From NCBI RefSeq assembly GCF_900102435.1, contig NZ_FNBU01000007.1, forward strand, positions 52,188 to 116,187: DNA of 64,000 bases, written 5' to 3'. Positions 1 to 9,351 of this stretch are shown here, piece after piece. This DNA is from Sporolituus thermophilus DSM 23256 (GTDB taxonomy: Bacteria > Bacillota > Negativicutes > Sporomusales > Thermosinaceae). Numbering within the stretch: position 1 is the first letter of the stretch; each line of letters starts with the position of its first letter. The notes under the pieces were generated by a model. It did no database searches and had not been told where the DNA came from. It saw only the letters and a list, made by a program, of their open reading frames with translations. A program made the position numbers and the translations under genes.

Positions 1-162
1 GTCTTGACAGTTGTAATTATTATAAACCTTATTCCGTAAAGTAACAAGAGGGGTACGCTATAGTAAAGTACTTCTATATTGGTAAAAAATTAGGAGGTGG
101 CCTATTTCCCAGGCAAAAGAGCTTGTATTCACGTAACCCGCTGCTACTCCCGCTTAACCCGC
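1..162. other. Left-edge intergenic region
   Basis: No gene is recognised. A TTGACA box lies near position 4 and an AGGAGGTGG motif near 91, but no start codon with a sensible reading frame follows the latter on the + strand. It may be the degraded end of a transcription unit that lies left of the window. Confidence 0.3.
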
Positions 163-1041
163 CTAGCCTAATTCGCTGATAATCATGCCGGCTACGATGA
201 GAACGCAGCCGATAATCTGTTTCACGGTCAGTATTTCCCCCAACAGAAGATAGGCGGCCAAACCGGCAAAAACGGGCTCCATGGCAAAAATAATCGCCGT
301 CCGGGTGGCGGTGGTAAAGCGCTGCATGGTATTCTGCACCACGAGCGCCACCGCCGTAGCGGGAATGGCCGTTACCGCCAGGGCAACCCATACCTTGCGG
401 CTGAAAACGGCCGGGACCGGCTCGAAAGCAAAACCGCCGGCCAGCCCGGCGGCAGCAACGGCGCCGATCTGGAGAATGGCCAAAACAACGGCGTCCCCGC
501 GCGGCGCATATTGCCCGACCATGACGATATGGGCGCCGAATGCCACGGCGGCCAGCAAAGTAAGGACGTCGCCGACATTAAACCGGAAATCGCTGCTGAG
601 CGTGAGCAGCCCCAAACCTAAAACAGCGCTGATAATCCCCGCCACGGTCGCCGGTCCGGGGCCCTTTTGCCCCCAGAAGCGGCCAATAACGGGAACAAGG
701 ATAACGGAAAGACCGGTGATAAAACCTGAATTAGCTGCTGTCGTGTACTCTAGACCGATCGTCTGCAGCGCAAAGCCGCCAAACAGAACCAAACCGATAA
801 GACCGGCGAGGCGGGCGTGACTCCGCCAGGCGGCCAGCAGCCGCCGGTGATACAGTACCGCCAAAAACAAAAAAGCCAGGCCGAACCGGATGCCTACAAA
901 CCAAAAAGGGCCAATATCGGCCAACGCGTTCTTTACTACCACGAAAGTAGTTCCCCAGATCAAAGTAACAAAAAGCAGCGACAGATCGGCTACTATACGC
1001 CGGCTGACGCCGCCGGCCGCCGTCCCTGTTTCCAGTTCCAT
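163..1041 (-). CDS. EamA/DMT-superfamily transporter
   Basis: Integral membrane protein of about 292 residues with ten hydrophobic segments arranged as two EamA repeats, as in RhaT/YdcZ-type drug/metabolite exporters. The first repeat contains the family-typical stretch around 'WGTTFVVVKNAL'. The ATG at 1041 is preferred over an in-frame TTG at 1050, because the AGGAAGGAG ribosome site lies about 11 nt before the ATG but only 2 nt before the TTG. It lies directly downstream of niaR on the same strand (18 nt gap), so the two may be co-transcribed. The substrate cannot be told from sequence; link to NAD precursors would be guesswork. Confidence 0.88.
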   Translation of the reverse strand: MELETGTAAGGVSRRIVADLSLLFVTLIWGTTFVVVKNALADIGPFWFVGIRFGLAFLFLAVLYHRRLLAAWRSHARLAGLIGLVLFGGFALQTIGLEYTTAANSGFITGLSVILVPVIGRFWGQKGPGPATVAGIISAVLGLGLLTLSSDFRFNVGDVLTLLAAVAFGAHIVMVGQYAPRGDAVVLAILQIGAVAAAGLAGGFAFEPVPAVFSRKVWVALAVTAIPATAVALVVQNTMQRFTTATRTAIIFAMEPVFAGLAAYLLLGEILTVKQIIGCVLIVAGMIISELG

Positions 1042-1059
1042 AAACGACAAATCTCCTTC

Positions 1060-1575
1060 CTAACTAAGCAATATTCCCTGCTGCCTGAGGGCGCCTTCAA
1101 TCTCCGCCAACACCTGGGGCGACGGCGCCTCGACCGTGTGCAGATGCACCCCGCCGGTAACCACCGACAGCGGCTTGGCGCCGCTTTCCTCCAACTTCCG
1201 CAAAAACTCCGCCAAATCACGCCGCGACGCCAGCATCAGATTCGCCCGAATCTCACCATACAAAGGATGTTCGACGATAACATCCAGCACCTTGCCGCCA
1301 TGGTCGATAATGATGGCCAGTTCCTCCGCCAGGCTGTCCCGGCCGTGCCGGCAGGCCAGTTTGGCCGTCACTGCCGACCGCGGATTGGCCACCGGAACAA
1401 GATAGCCTTGCGGCGTGGCATAAATTTCCTGTCCCGCGGCGCGTAAAATGGCAATATCCCCTACGATTACCTGCCGGCTAACGCCAAGTTCCCTGGACAG
1501 AGCCGTTCCCGTCACCGGCGCCGCCGCCTGTTTTAGCATGGTCAATAATTTTTCCCGCCGCGTTTTTGCATCCAT
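1060..1575 (-). CDS. niaR: NiaR-type transcriptional repressor (HTH plus 3H domain)
   Basis: 171-residue protein with an N-terminal winged HTH of the HTH_11 kind (residues about 5-60) and a C-terminal 3H domain (about 70-170) carrying the spaced histidines that give the domain its name. The family (NiaR/YrxA) represses NAD biosynthesis and niacin uptake genes when nicotinate is abundant. The ATG at 1575 was chosen because AGGTG lies 6-9 nt upstream and the HTH begins there; a longer frame extends upstream without homology-like sequence. It is divergent from the LUD-domain gene at 1664. Confidence 0.85.
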   Translation of the reverse strand: MDAKTRREKLLTMLKQAAAPVTGTALSRELGVSRQVIVGDIAILRAAGQEIYATPQGYLVPVANPRSAVTAKLACRHGRDSLAEELAIIIDHGGKVLDVIVEHPLYGEIRANLMLASRRDLAEFLRKLEESGAKPLSVVTGGVHLHTVEAPSPQVLAEIEGALRQQGILLS

Positions 1576-1663
1576 CGCCGTCACCTCATCCTTAGCAAAA
1601 AGGTAAAATTTAGTCTGTGTCGAAGAAAATGAATTATACAAGACAGTAAGGAGGTAAGTCCGA

Positions 1664-2305
1664 ATGAAAGAGTTCAAAACTTGGCATCACGACACCCTGG
1701 CGGCCAGGGTAGTGGAAGCCCTCAAAAAGAATAACTTCAATGCCGTTTATTTTCCGAACCGGCAGGAAGCCATCAACTACATTCTGTCCCTCGTGCCGGC
1801 CGAAGCTACCGTCGGTATCGGCGGCTCCTGGACAATCCGGGAATTGGGCCTCGACGACATGCTGGAACAGCGCGGCCATACCGTCTATAATCATAATAAG
1901 CCCGGTCTCAGTCCGGAAGTGTCGCTAGAGCTCAGACGGAAAGAACTCACATGCGACGTCTTCTTCACCAGCACCAATGCACTGACCCTGGACGGCCAAC
2001 TCGTCAATGTGGACGGCACCGGCAACCGCGTAGCCGCCATGATGTTTGGCCCTAAAAAAGTCATCGTCATCGCCGGTGTAAACAAAATCGTCCGCGACGT
2101 GCAAGAGGCGGAAAGCCGGATCAAACTTTACGCCGCTCCGCCTAACAATAAACGTCTCAACCGGCCCAATCCGTGCGTTCAAACCGGTACTTGCATGGAC
2201 TGCCAAGGCCCGACCCGCATCTGCAATATTACTACCGTGCTGCGCAAAAAACCAAGCCTCACTGACATCAACATCGTTATCATCGGCGAAGAGCTCGGGT
2301 TCTAA
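1664..2305 (+). CDS. LUD-domain protein (LutC/YkgG-like)
   Basis: 213-residue protein with the LUD fold seen in LutB/LutC of lactate utilisation and in many stand-alone proteins of anaerobes. It has the glycine-rich 'VGIGGSWTIRELG' motif near residue 50 and 'FGPKKVIVIAGVNKIV' near 125. Four cysteines near the C-terminus (C-V-Q-T-G-T-C-M-D-C, then C after five residues) are an added feature, possibly a metal or Fe-S site. No lutA/lutB partner lies nearby, so a specific role in lactate oxidation is not supported. AAGGAGGT lies 8 nt before the ATG. Confidence 0.82.
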   Translation: MKEFKTWHHDTLAARVVEALKKNNFNAVYFPNRQEAINYILSLVPAEATVGIGGSWTIRELGLDDMLEQRGHTVYNHNKPGLSPEVSLELRRKELTCDVFFTSTNALTLDGQLVNVDGTGNRVAAMMFGPKKVIVIAGVNKIVRDVQEAESRIKLYAAPPNNKRLNRPNPCVQTGTCMDCQGPTRICNITTVLRKKPSLTDINIVIIGEELGF

Positions 2306-2310
2306 GCGCG

Positions 2311-2345
2311 AAAAAACCGCACGCTTTCCGTGCGGTTTTTTATTT
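2311..2345 (+). terminator. Rho-independent terminator after LUD gene
   Basis: Perfect 11-bp stem (AAAACCGCACG / CGTGCGGTTTT) with a 5-nt loop and a T tract, 6 nt after the stop codon. It is A-rich on the other side and could also serve the convergent kinase gene. Confidence 0.85.
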
Positions 2346-2381
2346 CGCCACACCGCCCTTAAATTCCCTGCCGGTCGCGGC

Positions 2382-3968
2382 TCATATGCAGGCCGTATTG
2401 TTTGCAAGCGGCAGCTGCACAGTGAAAGTAGCGCCTTCGCCCGGCCGGCTGTCGACCCGGATGCTCCCGCCGTGGCGTTGGACGATAGAGTAACATACCG
2501 ACAGGCCTAAACCGGTGCCCTCCGCTTTCGTCGTAAAAAAAGGAGTGCCAAGATGCGGCAAAATATCTTCCGGGATACCAGGACCGTTGTCGGTCACACT
2601 AACGACGGCCCGGTCTCCGTCAGTGCGGAGGGCGATATAGACGCTGCCGCCTTTAGGGGCCGCCTCGATAGCATTGCGCACCAGATTTATCCATACCTGC
2701 TTGAGCTGCGAGACGTCGCCGCAAACCGCCACATCCTCGCCGGGCATAAACTCCAGGGCAACATTCTTGCCCAACGCCAGGCTTTCCATCAGCAGTATCA
2801 CGTTATTTAAAACACTCCGTAAATTCACTGCCGCAAATTGCGGCACCTGCGGCGGGCGGGCCAATAGGTGAAATTCTCGGATAAGCTTTTCGATGCGCTC
2901 AATCTCGACCTGAATAATTTCCAGATGCTCGCGGGGAACAGGCCGTTCGCCCCTTACCATAATTAACTGGATAAAGCCCTTAACCGATGTAAGCGGATTG
3001 CGGATTTCATGGGCGATACCGGCGGCAAGCTGGCCGACACTGGCTAGCCGCTCAAGCCGCATCGCTTCCACCAGTTCTCGGTAGCGCCGCGCCTGGCGCA
3101 CGCGGCCGTAAATCAGCCCCAGCGACACCCCGATCAGACACAATACGCCTATGGTCGGCAGGGAATCCCGTAAAAGAATGGCATATACCTCCGCAATCGG
3201 CGTCGCCATCACCACGCGCCAACCGGTATTTTTGACAGTCGTAAACACAAATAGTTTTTCCAGATCATCCAAATAAGAACTGGCAACAACATAACCGTCA
3301 CCCGGGACAAAAAAACGCTGGCCGCTAATGGTTAATTCATGTTTTTCCGGGTAAATTTCTTTGATGCGGGGATGATACAAAAAACGCCCGGCACTGTCGA
3401 TGACAAAAATATAATGTTGGGATTTAACCGGCGCAATCCCCGCGATTTTCGCCACTTCATCCAGCGCAACACCGGCCAGCAATACTGCTATGACGTGGCC
3501 ATTATCGTCAAAAACCGGGACACGCAAGCTGACAAACGCGTCTTCTAAGCCATTAACAGTTATACGGTCAGAAATAACGAGCCTACCTTGTGCAGCAGCA
3601 GAAAAACTGACCGGATCAGGGATGCGAATCGGGGCGTCACGCCCATCGACTATCACATTCCCATGCAAATCTGCTAGGCCCATACGACAAAATTCTAGAA
3701 CCTGCATGGCCTGACCTAGTTTGGGCCTAACCCGGTTCGGATCCAGGCTGCGGATGTCGGGATCGGTTGCCAATAAATTAAGCGCCAGCAAGCGGCCATT
3801 GAAGTTGAGTTCCAAATCATTCGCCACCTGCCGCGTGCTGCTGCGCTGCTCGGCCACCAACGCCCGGTACTTGGCGGTAAAATAGGCGGCACCTAGACCA
3901 ACGATAATTGCGGTGACGACCACAATCGTCAATATGCGAGCCCAAAAATCCCAGGAGCGGATATTCAT
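2382..3968 (-). CDS. Membrane sensor histidine kinase with extracytoplasmic Cache domain
   Basis: About 528 residues. A TM helix near residues 8-30 and a second near 265-290 bracket an extracytoplasmic Cache-like sensor. Then follow HisKA with the phosphorylated His in 'GIAHEIRNPLTS' and a HATPase_c domain with N, G1 ('DNGPGIPED') and G2 ('GTGLGLSV') boxes. It resembles the KinB/AtoS-like kinases of Firmicutes. No response regulator is adjacent, so it is an orphan or feeds a distant regulator. ATG 3968 fits AAAGGAA at about 12 nt; an in-frame GTG at 3980 is possible but has no spacing to that site. Confidence 0.88.
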   Translation of the reverse strand: MNIRSWDFWARILTIVVVTAIIVGLGAAYFTAKYRALVAEQRSSTRQVANDLELNFNGRLLALNLLATDPDIRSLDPNRVRPKLGQAMQVLEFCRMGLADLHGNVIVDGRDAPIRIPDPVSFSAAAQGRLVISDRITVNGLEDAFVSLRVPVFDDNGHVIAVLLAGVALDEVAKIAGIAPVKSQHYIFVIDSAGRFLYHPRIKEIYPEKHELTISGQRFFVPGDGYVVASSYLDDLEKLFVFTTVKNTGWRVVMATPIAEVYAILLRDSLPTIGVLCLIGVSLGLIYGRVRQARRYRELVEAMRLERLASVGQLAAGIAHEIRNPLTSVKGFIQLIMVRGERPVPREHLEIIQVEIERIEKLIREFHLLARPPQVPQFAAVNLRSVLNNVILLMESLALGKNVALEFMPGEDVAVCGDVSQLKQVWINLVRNAIEAAPKGGSVYIALRTDGDRAVVSVTDNGPGIPEDILPHLGTPFFTTKAEGTGLGLSVCYSIVQRHGGSIRVDSRPGEGATFTVQLPLANNTACI

Positions 3969-4098
3969 GGCAGTTAACACTTCCTTTAATTGACATATTT
4001 CGCCAATATTCTCAAATTACCTGCCATGAATCGTTTTTTCGCACATAGTATTTATTATGCCCTGAGGGACATTACCCATTGCAGCAGGCAAGTCTACC

Positions 4099-4137
4099 AA
4101 AAAGAAAGCGCTGGACACACGTCCAGCGCTTTCTTTT

Positions 4138-4138
<1 letters not shown>
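4099..4138 (-). terminator. Terminator of the tRNA operon
   Basis: Perfect stem AAAGCGCTGGAC / GTCCAGCGCTTT on the minus strand followed by a T-rich stretch; it starts at the 3' end of tRNA-Val and ends the three-tRNA transcript. Confidence 0.85.
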
Positions 4139-4213
<75 letters not shown>

Positions 4214-4219
4214 ATATAG

Positions 4220-4294
4220 TGGTGACCCGTAGGGGATTCGAACCCCTGATACCGCCGTGAAAGGGCGGTGTCTTAACCACTTGACCAACGGGCC
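4220..4294 (-). tRNA. tRNA-Glu (anticodon TTC)
   Basis: 75 nt with encoded CCA. Anticodon stem CCGCC/GGCGG encloses CTTTCAC; T-arm GGTTCGAATCC. It sits 6 nt upstream of tRNA-Val in the same transcript. Confidence 0.97.
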
Positions 4295-4299
4295 CTAAT

Positions 4300-4374
4300 T
4301 GGCTCCTCGAGCAGGACTCGAACCTGCAACCACTCGGTTAACAGCCGAGTGCTCTACCATTGAGCTATCGAGGA
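4300..4374 (-). tRNA. tRNA-Asn (anticodon GTT)
   Basis: 75 nt with encoded CCA. Acceptor stem TCCTCGA/TCGAGGA, anticodon loop CTGTTAA, T-arm GGTTCGAGTCC. First gene of the cluster. Confidence 0.97.
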
Positions 4375-4389
4375 ACAACGACATAATGT

Positions 4390-4418
4390 ATTATATGACA
4401 TCTCCGTCAAAAATGCAA
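4390..4418 (-). promoter_or_regulatory. Sigma-A promoter of the tRNA cluster
   Basis: On the minus strand TTGCAT (4418-4413), a 17-nt spacer and a perfect TATAAT (4395-4390) end 16 nt before the tRNA-Asn 5' end. Confidence 0.7.
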
Positions 4419-4438
4419 GAGGGCGAAGGACAAAATTT

Positions 4439-5422
4439 TTACTGGAAATTTCTTGCTTCGGGATTAAGACAATTGGGCGGCATCCGGCCGTCCAGAGCGG
4501 CAAGAATGTTTTCCACCGCGACGAGCCCCATCTTGGTGCGCGTTTCTAGAGTAGCACTGCCTAAATGCGGCGGGATGACGACGTTGTCGAGCTCAGCCAG
4601 GCCCTCCGCCAACGCAGGCTCGTTTTCAAAGACATCAAGACCGGCTCCCCAAATCTCACCTTGCCGCAGCGCCGCCACCAGCGCTTTTTCGTCGACCACC
4701 GGCCCCCTTGCCGTATTAATGAGGATGGCCGTAGACTTCATCAGCTTGAGCTCCCGCTCGCCAATCAAATGGTGCGTCTCGGGCGTAAGCGGCACATGGA
4801 GCGAGATAAAATCGGCTTCCCGCAGCAGAGTATCGAAGTCAACGTAAGTAGCGCCTGTTTCCCGTTCAAAGTCCGGCTTGCGGGAGCGGCCGGTGTACAA
4901 AATCTTCATGTCAAAACCTTTGGCCCGCCGGGCAAAGGCGGCGCCAATCCGGCCGGCGCCAATAATACCCACCGTCTTGCCTGTTACCTCCTGCCCAAGC
5001 ATCAAGAGCGGCCCCCAACCGTGGAATTTACCGGCCCGGGTAAACTTGTCGCCCTCCACGACCCGCCGCGCTACGGCGAAGAGGAGCGCCCAGGCCATGT
5101 CAGCTGTGGCGGCGGTAAGAACATCAGGGGTGTTGCTGATAAAAATGCCCCGCTTGGTGGCGGCCGCCACGTCAATGTTATTGTACCCGACGGCATAATT
5201 GGCAAAAATGCGGCACTGTTTGCCGGCCGCCGCCAGTACGGCGTCATCGATCGTATCGGTAAGCAGACATAGTACTGCATCCCGGCCGGCCACCTTGGCT
5301 AACAACTCGTCACGCGTCAGGACGCGGTCCTCGGGATTGACTTCCACCTGGCAGCGCTGGCGTAAAATTTCCAGCGCCTTATCCGGTATCCGGCGGGTTA
5401 CATAGACGTTAAATTTGGCCAT
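4439..5422 (-). CDS. D-isomer-specific 2-hydroxyacid dehydrogenase (glyoxylate/hydroxypyruvate reductase type)
   Basis: 327 residues of the GyaR/GhrB type. The Rossmann motif 'VGIIGAGRIGAAFARRAKGF' lies near residue 150 and the catalytic Arg, Glu and His lie in 'INTARGPVVDE', 'DVFENEP' and 'PHLGSAT'. It should reduce glyoxylate or hydroxypyruvate with NAD(P)H in the cytoplasm; the exact substrate is not readable. The ATG at 5422 has AGGAGGTG 6 nt upstream; the longer frame to 5485 is spurious. It is transcribed as a single gene. Confidence 0.9.
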   Translation of the reverse strand: MAKFNVYVTRRIPDKALEILRQRCQVEVNPEDRVLTRDELLAKVAGRDAVLCLLTDTIDDAVLAAAGKQCRIFANYAVGYNNIDVAAATKRGIFISNTPDVLTAATADMAWALLFAVARRVVEGDKFTRAGKFHGWGPLLMLGQEVTGKTVGIIGAGRIGAAFARRAKGFDMKILYTGRSRKPDFERETGATYVDFDTLLREADFISLHVPLTPETHHLIGERELKLMKSTAILINTARGPVVDEKALVAALRQGEIWGAGLDVFENEPALAEGLAELDNVVIPPHLGSATLETRTKMGLVAVENILAALDGRMPPNCLNPEARNFQ

Positions 5423-5600
5423 ACAGTCACCTCCTGATAGTGGTAAGCGGAACGCGGAAAGTAGTAAGTAGTAGATGTATTTCATAATATTCGGGTAAAG
5501 GCCGTTTTTTCCTGTTACAATCCAAAACAGGAATAATTTAGCCTAATGGTAAAGATTATATTACAGGAAATTTATTTGCCATGCAAAGGAGGAACCTCTA

Positions 5601-6713
5601 TTGGATCCGCGAATCGCGACGCTAGCCCATAACCTTATAACCTATTCTACGGATCTTAAACCAGGCGAAAAACTTCTCATTGAAGTCTTTGACAATGCCC
5701 TGCCGCTGGCCAAGGCGCTCGTCGCCGAAGCTTATGCCGCCGGAGCGCTGCCTTTTGTCACCCTCAAAAACAACACCCTGCAGCGGACGCTGCTGCGCGG
5801 CGCCACCGCCGAGCAACTCAAATTGATTGGCCAGTGGGAAGGCGAACGGATGAAGGCAATGGACGCCTATATCGGCATTCGGGCCAGCGACAATGTGAGC
5901 GAACTATCCGATGTGCCACCGGAGAAATTGCAGCTTTATCAGCAACACTGGTCTAAACCTGTCCATATTGATATCCGCGTCCCCAACACCAAATGGTGTG
6001 TCCTGCGCTACCCCAACGCCGCAATGGCCCAACTGGCCAACATGAGTACCGAGGCCTTTGAAGACTTCTATTTTAAAGTCTGCAACCTTGACTATGCCCG
6101 CATGGGCCGGGCGATGGATCCCCTCGTCGCCCTTCTGGAAAAGACGGACAAAGTGCGCATCATTGGCCCCGGCACCGACCTCACCTTCTCGATTAAGGGC
6201 ATCGGCGCCGTTAAGTGCTGTGGCCTCCGCAACATCCCCGACGGCGAGGTATATACGGCGCCGGTCCGCAATTCGGTCAACGGCGTCCTTTCCTACAACA
6301 CCCCTGCCGTCTACCAGGGCGTCACTTACGAAAATATCCGCTTTGAGTTCCGGGAAGGCAAAATCGTCCGGGCTACCGCCAATGATACCGAAAAAATTAA
6401 TAAGGTTCTTGACACTGACGAAGGCGCCCGGTATATCGGCGAGTTCGCGCTGGGCGTTAATCCCTATATTGAGAAACCGATGAAAGATACCCTATTTGAC
6501 GAAAAGATTAAAGGCAGCTTTCACTTCACGCCCGGCAACGCCTACGACAAGACCTTCAACGGCAACCGTTCGGCCATTCACTGGGATTTGGTCTGTATTC
6601 AAAATCCGGAGTACGGCGGCGGCGAAATTTGGTTTGACGATCGGCTGGTGCGTAAAGACGGGCGGTTTGTCCTGCCCGAACTCTCCGGCCTAAATCCGGA
6701 AAACCTGGTATAA
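5601..6713 (+). CDS. Aminopeptidase, M29 family
   Basis: 370-residue cytoplasmic metallo-aminopeptidase of the thermophilic M29 family (AmpS/PepS/AmpT). Family-typical metal ligands occur in the C-terminal half: 'GEFALGVNP' with its Glu, 'NAYDKTFNGNRSAIHWDL' with His, and the final 'GGEIWFDDRLVRKDG' with Asp. Translation starts with TTG at 5601, preceded by AAAGGAGGAACCTC. The full family length suggests an intact, co-catalytic two-metal exopeptidase for peptide turnover. Confidence 0.9.
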   Translation: MDPRIATLAHNLITYSTDLKPGEKLLIEVFDNALPLAKALVAEAYAAGALPFVTLKNNTLQRTLLRGATAEQLKLIGQWEGERMKAMDAYIGIRASDNVSELSDVPPEKLQLYQQHWSKPVHIDIRVPNTKWCVLRYPNAAMAQLANMSTEAFEDFYFKVCNLDYARMGRAMDPLVALLEKTDKVRIIGPGTDLTFSIKGIGAVKCCGLRNIPDGEVYTAPVRNSVNGVLSYNTPAVYQGVTYENIRFEFREGKIVRATANDTEKINKVLDTDEGARYIGEFALGVNPYIEKPMKDTLFDEKIKGSFHFTPGNAYDKTFNGNRSAIHWDLVCIQNPEYGGGEIWFDDRLVRKDGRFVLPELSGLNPENLV

Positions 6714-6718
6714 CGTGC

Positions 6719-6765
6719 AAAAAGCGCCCTCGCGCTAAAGAGCGCAAGAGCGCTTTTTTATTATT
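6719..6765 (+). terminator. Terminator between aminopeptidase and speE
   Basis: AAAAAGCGC ... GCGCTTTTTT inverted repeat with a nested GCGCT/AGCGC stem, immediately after the aminopeptidase stop; the symmetric A/T tracts allow bidirectional use. Confidence 0.75.
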
Positions 6766-7594
6766 TAAGCAGTTCTTTGACAAAATTGGGGAGCACAAAG
6801 CAGCTTTTTTGAATATCGCGGTTGTAGTACCGGGTGTTCAGTTCCGGCAGTTTGGCAGTATCAACATTGAGCGGATCATACTGCTTGGAACCGATGGTAA
6901 AGCAGTGCGTGCCGCCGGGATAGAGGGGAATTTGCGTTAGATACAAACGGGTGATCGGGAACAGGGAGGAAATGTCCTTCCACAGGCGTTTGATCAGGGG
7001 CTGATGGAAGAAAGGCGATTCGGTCTGCTGCACGAACAGGCCGTCGGCTTTGAGCGCTTTGTAGACATCTTTGTAGAATTCGTAAGTGAACAGGCCTTCG
7101 CCGGGACCAATGGGGTCGGAGCAGTCAACTATGATAACATCATAGAAGTTTTCCGCTTCTTTCATGTGCTTGATGCCATCGTCAATCTTCAGATGTACTT
7201 TCGGGTGGTTATTGATTAACGCCTCGCTGATTTCCGGCAGGTACTTTTTGCAGACATCAACGACCAGTCCGTCGATTTCCACCATTTCGGCCCGCTCGAC
7301 CGAAGGATGCTTAACCACTTCGCGGATGGTGCCGCCGTCGCCGCCGCCAATGACCAGCACGTTTTTCGGATTGGGATGGGTAAAGAGGGGCACATGGGCG
7401 ATCATTTCATGATAAACAAACTCGTCAAAGATAGAGGTCTGAAATACTCCATCCAAGACCAGCATCCGGCCGAACTCATAAGTATCCACAACGACAACTT
7501 CCTGAAACTCCGACTTGCCGGTAAACAGCGCCTCTTTCACCCGGCAGGTCAGCCCCAGGTTCTTGGTCTGTCTTTCGGTAATCCACAACTCCAT
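6761..7594 (-). CDS. speE: Spermidine synthase (polyamine aminopropyltransferase)
   Basis: 277 residues, the usual length for bacterial SpeE. It transfers aminopropyl from decarboxylated SAM to putrescine. The SAM fold motif 'VLVIGGGDGGTIREVVKH' lies near residue 80, the acidic 'VEIDGLVVDVCKKY' follows, and the catalytic-site signature 'VDCSDPIGPGEGL' lies near 155. ATG at 7594 follows AGGAGGAGATGACAG. No speA/speD neighbour is visible here. Confidence 0.95.
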   Translation of the reverse strand: MELWITERQTKNLGLTCRVKEALFTGKSEFQEVVVVDTYEFGRMLVLDGVFQTSIFDEFVYHEMIAHVPLFTHPNPKNVLVIGGGDGGTIREVVKHPSVERAEMVEIDGLVVDVCKKYLPEISEALINNHPKVHLKIDDGIKHMKEAENFYDVIIVDCSDPIGPGEGLFTYEFYKDVYKALKADGLFVQQTESPFFHQPLIKRLWKDISSLFPITRLYLTQIPLYPGGTHCFTIGSKQYDPLNVDTAKLPELNTRYYNRDIQKSCFVLPNFVKELLK

Positions 7595-7746
7595 CTGTCA
7601 TCTCCTCCTAATCGGTGTTATTATAAACCACGGATTTACCTGTCTATGCGCAATCTACAATATCGAATTTTATCATAAATATTACCAGGTGAAAAGATGG
7701 CAACGGAAAATTACGGCCTCGCACCAACCGGGCGAGGCCGCGAGAC

Positions 7747-9351
7747 TTAAAATTCATCTTCCCACTTGATAAAGGGCGCGGGGAGGTCAACCATAGCGTT
7801 AACCATGAGCTCGACCAGACCGCCATAGATAATGTTGTATTTCTCTTTGAACTCGTAATGCTCTTGGAGTATGTCGCGGGCCGAACCCTTGCAGTTCGAG
7901 CAGGGAGCACAGTAGTATTTGGGAATGGACGGATCAAGGCAGTCTTTGAATGCCTCCAGCACCTGCAGCGCTTTGGCCCGGCCGATAACGTTGTTGCGCC
8001 ACTCAGGGAAATTGTAGGAATTCATGATGGCAAAGCCGCTGCCGCCGCCACAGCAGTAGTTCTGTGTGCCAGCGTGCGGCATTTCGCGGAACTGGCCGGG
8101 AGCAACAATGCGTTTAATGATGTTGCGCTGCGGATTAACAATGCCCATCAGGCGTACGATATTACAGGGGTCATGGAGCGTAACCGGGAAGTTGTTGCGG
8201 GCCGGGTCGAACTTGATAACGCCGCTGGTGACAATCTGCTCCAGTAACGGCAGGCAGCTTTCGCGGGGAATGGCCAAATCGCCTATGCAAACGCGGTCGG
8301 CAATTTCCACGAGCGCTTTGGTGGCGTGGCCGCATTCGCCAACGACAATCTTCTTAACGCCTAGTTTCTTGGCGGCCTGCACCTGGGCCACGGCAATGCG
8401 CGAATACTGGACATCGTCATACCAGGTGCCGTAGTTAACGCCTTCGTAACCCATCACTTCACTGGACAGCGTCCAGCTAAGGCCGGCCGCTTCAAACAGA
8501 ATGGCGAACGCCGCCGGGTTTTCCGGCCAGGCGACATACTCACCGGCGTTATGGATGAGCAGGATGTCGGCGCCTTTTTTATCCACGGGAATTTTGATGC
8601 GGCGGCCGATTTTTTCCTCGATGTCGTCTTCGATAAATTCAATGGTGTCAAGGAAGGCCGCCGGCGTCATGCCGGTGGACGAGCCGGTCTGCAGATGGCG
8701 CATGGTCCCGTTTTTATGTACCGCTTCCGGGGCAATGCCGAGTTCTTGGCTGAAGAGTTTGCGCAGTTCACGCGTGAGCAGACCGTTGTCAACACCGATA
8801 GGACAGGTGGAGGCGCAGCGGCGGCAAATTGAACAGCGGTAGGACAGCTCGGCCAGGCGGTAGATTACCCGCCAATTAAGGTCGATGTCGGCGCCAACGA
8901 AGCTACTCAGCAGCCGGCCGCTGGTCGTAAAGTATTTGCGATAAATTTTCCGCAGCACTTCCGAGCGGTAGTTGGGCCGGTAGATGTCCTGCCGGCCGCT
9001 GCAGGTATACACCGGACAGGCCTCGTTACAGGTATTGCAGCGGACGCAGTATTCGGTGCTGAGCAGCGCCGGCATGAGGAACGTCCAGTTGTTTTCCTTC
9101 TTAAACAGCTTTTCCAGGCCCCGCAGGAACTTGTTGACCAGGGCGTCTTCCTCTTCTTTGCTCTGCGGCTTGGGCAGACCGAGGGCCGAAAAGCCGTCCA
9201 GGGAGAAATCGTATTTTTCCATCCAGTCCGGTTTGACCGGCTTAAACGGTTTTTCTTCGTACCCGGGTACCGGCTGGAGTTCACTCACATCAAGCGGAGA
9301 AAGTATGTCCGCCGGTTTGGCCAAGTCCTTTATCCTGACTCTTTGTTTCAT
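7747..9351 (-). CDS. HdrD-like iron-sulfur oxidoreductase with two 4Fe-4S and CCG domains
   Basis: 534-residue cytoplasmic subunit. Two [4Fe-4S] motifs lie at about 110-215 ('CVRCNTCNEACP' and 'CSICRRCASTCP'). Two CCG domains follow: 'LHDPCNIVRLMG' with 'NYCCGGGSGF', and a C-terminal variant 'CAPCSNCKG' in which the second CCG is not canonical. This is the layout of HdrD, GlpC and related menaquinone- or thiol-linked reductases. It overlaps by 62 nt the upstream cytochrome-b-like gene, which forms the membrane partner. The electron acceptor is unknown; methanogens' CoM-S-S-CoB is not expected here. Confidence 0.85.
   Translation of the reverse strand: MKQRVRIKDLAKPADILSPLDVSELQPVPGYEEKPFKPVKPDWMEKYDFSLDGFSALGLPKPQSKEEEDALVNKFLRGLEKLFKKENNWTFLMPALLSTEYCVRCNTCNEACPVYTCSGRQDIYRPNYRSEVLRKIYRKYFTTSGRLLSSFVGADIDLNWRVIYRLAELSYRCSICRRCASTCPIGVDNGLLTRELRKLFSQELGIAPEAVHKNGTMRHLQTGSSTGMTPAAFLDTIEFIEDDIEEKIGRRIKIPVDKKGADILLIHNAGEYVAWPENPAAFAILFEAAGLSWTLSSEVMGYEGVNYGTWYDDVQYSRIAVAQVQAAKKLGVKKIVVGECGHATKALVEIADRVCIGDLAIPRESCLPLLEQIVTSGVIKFDPARNNFPVTLHDPCNIVRLMGIVNPQRNIIKRIVAPGQFREMPHAGTQNYCCGGGSGFAIMNSYNFPEWRNNVIGRAKALQVLEAFKDCLDPSIPKYYCAPCSNCKGSARDILQEHYEFKEKYNIIYGGLVELMVNAMVDLPAPFIKWEDEF

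Noticed and set aside
281..1446. Long + strand open frames opposite the DMT transporter and niaR
   Set aside because: They mirror real genes in GC-rich DNA, lack ribosome sites and have no protein-like hydrophobicity or motifs.
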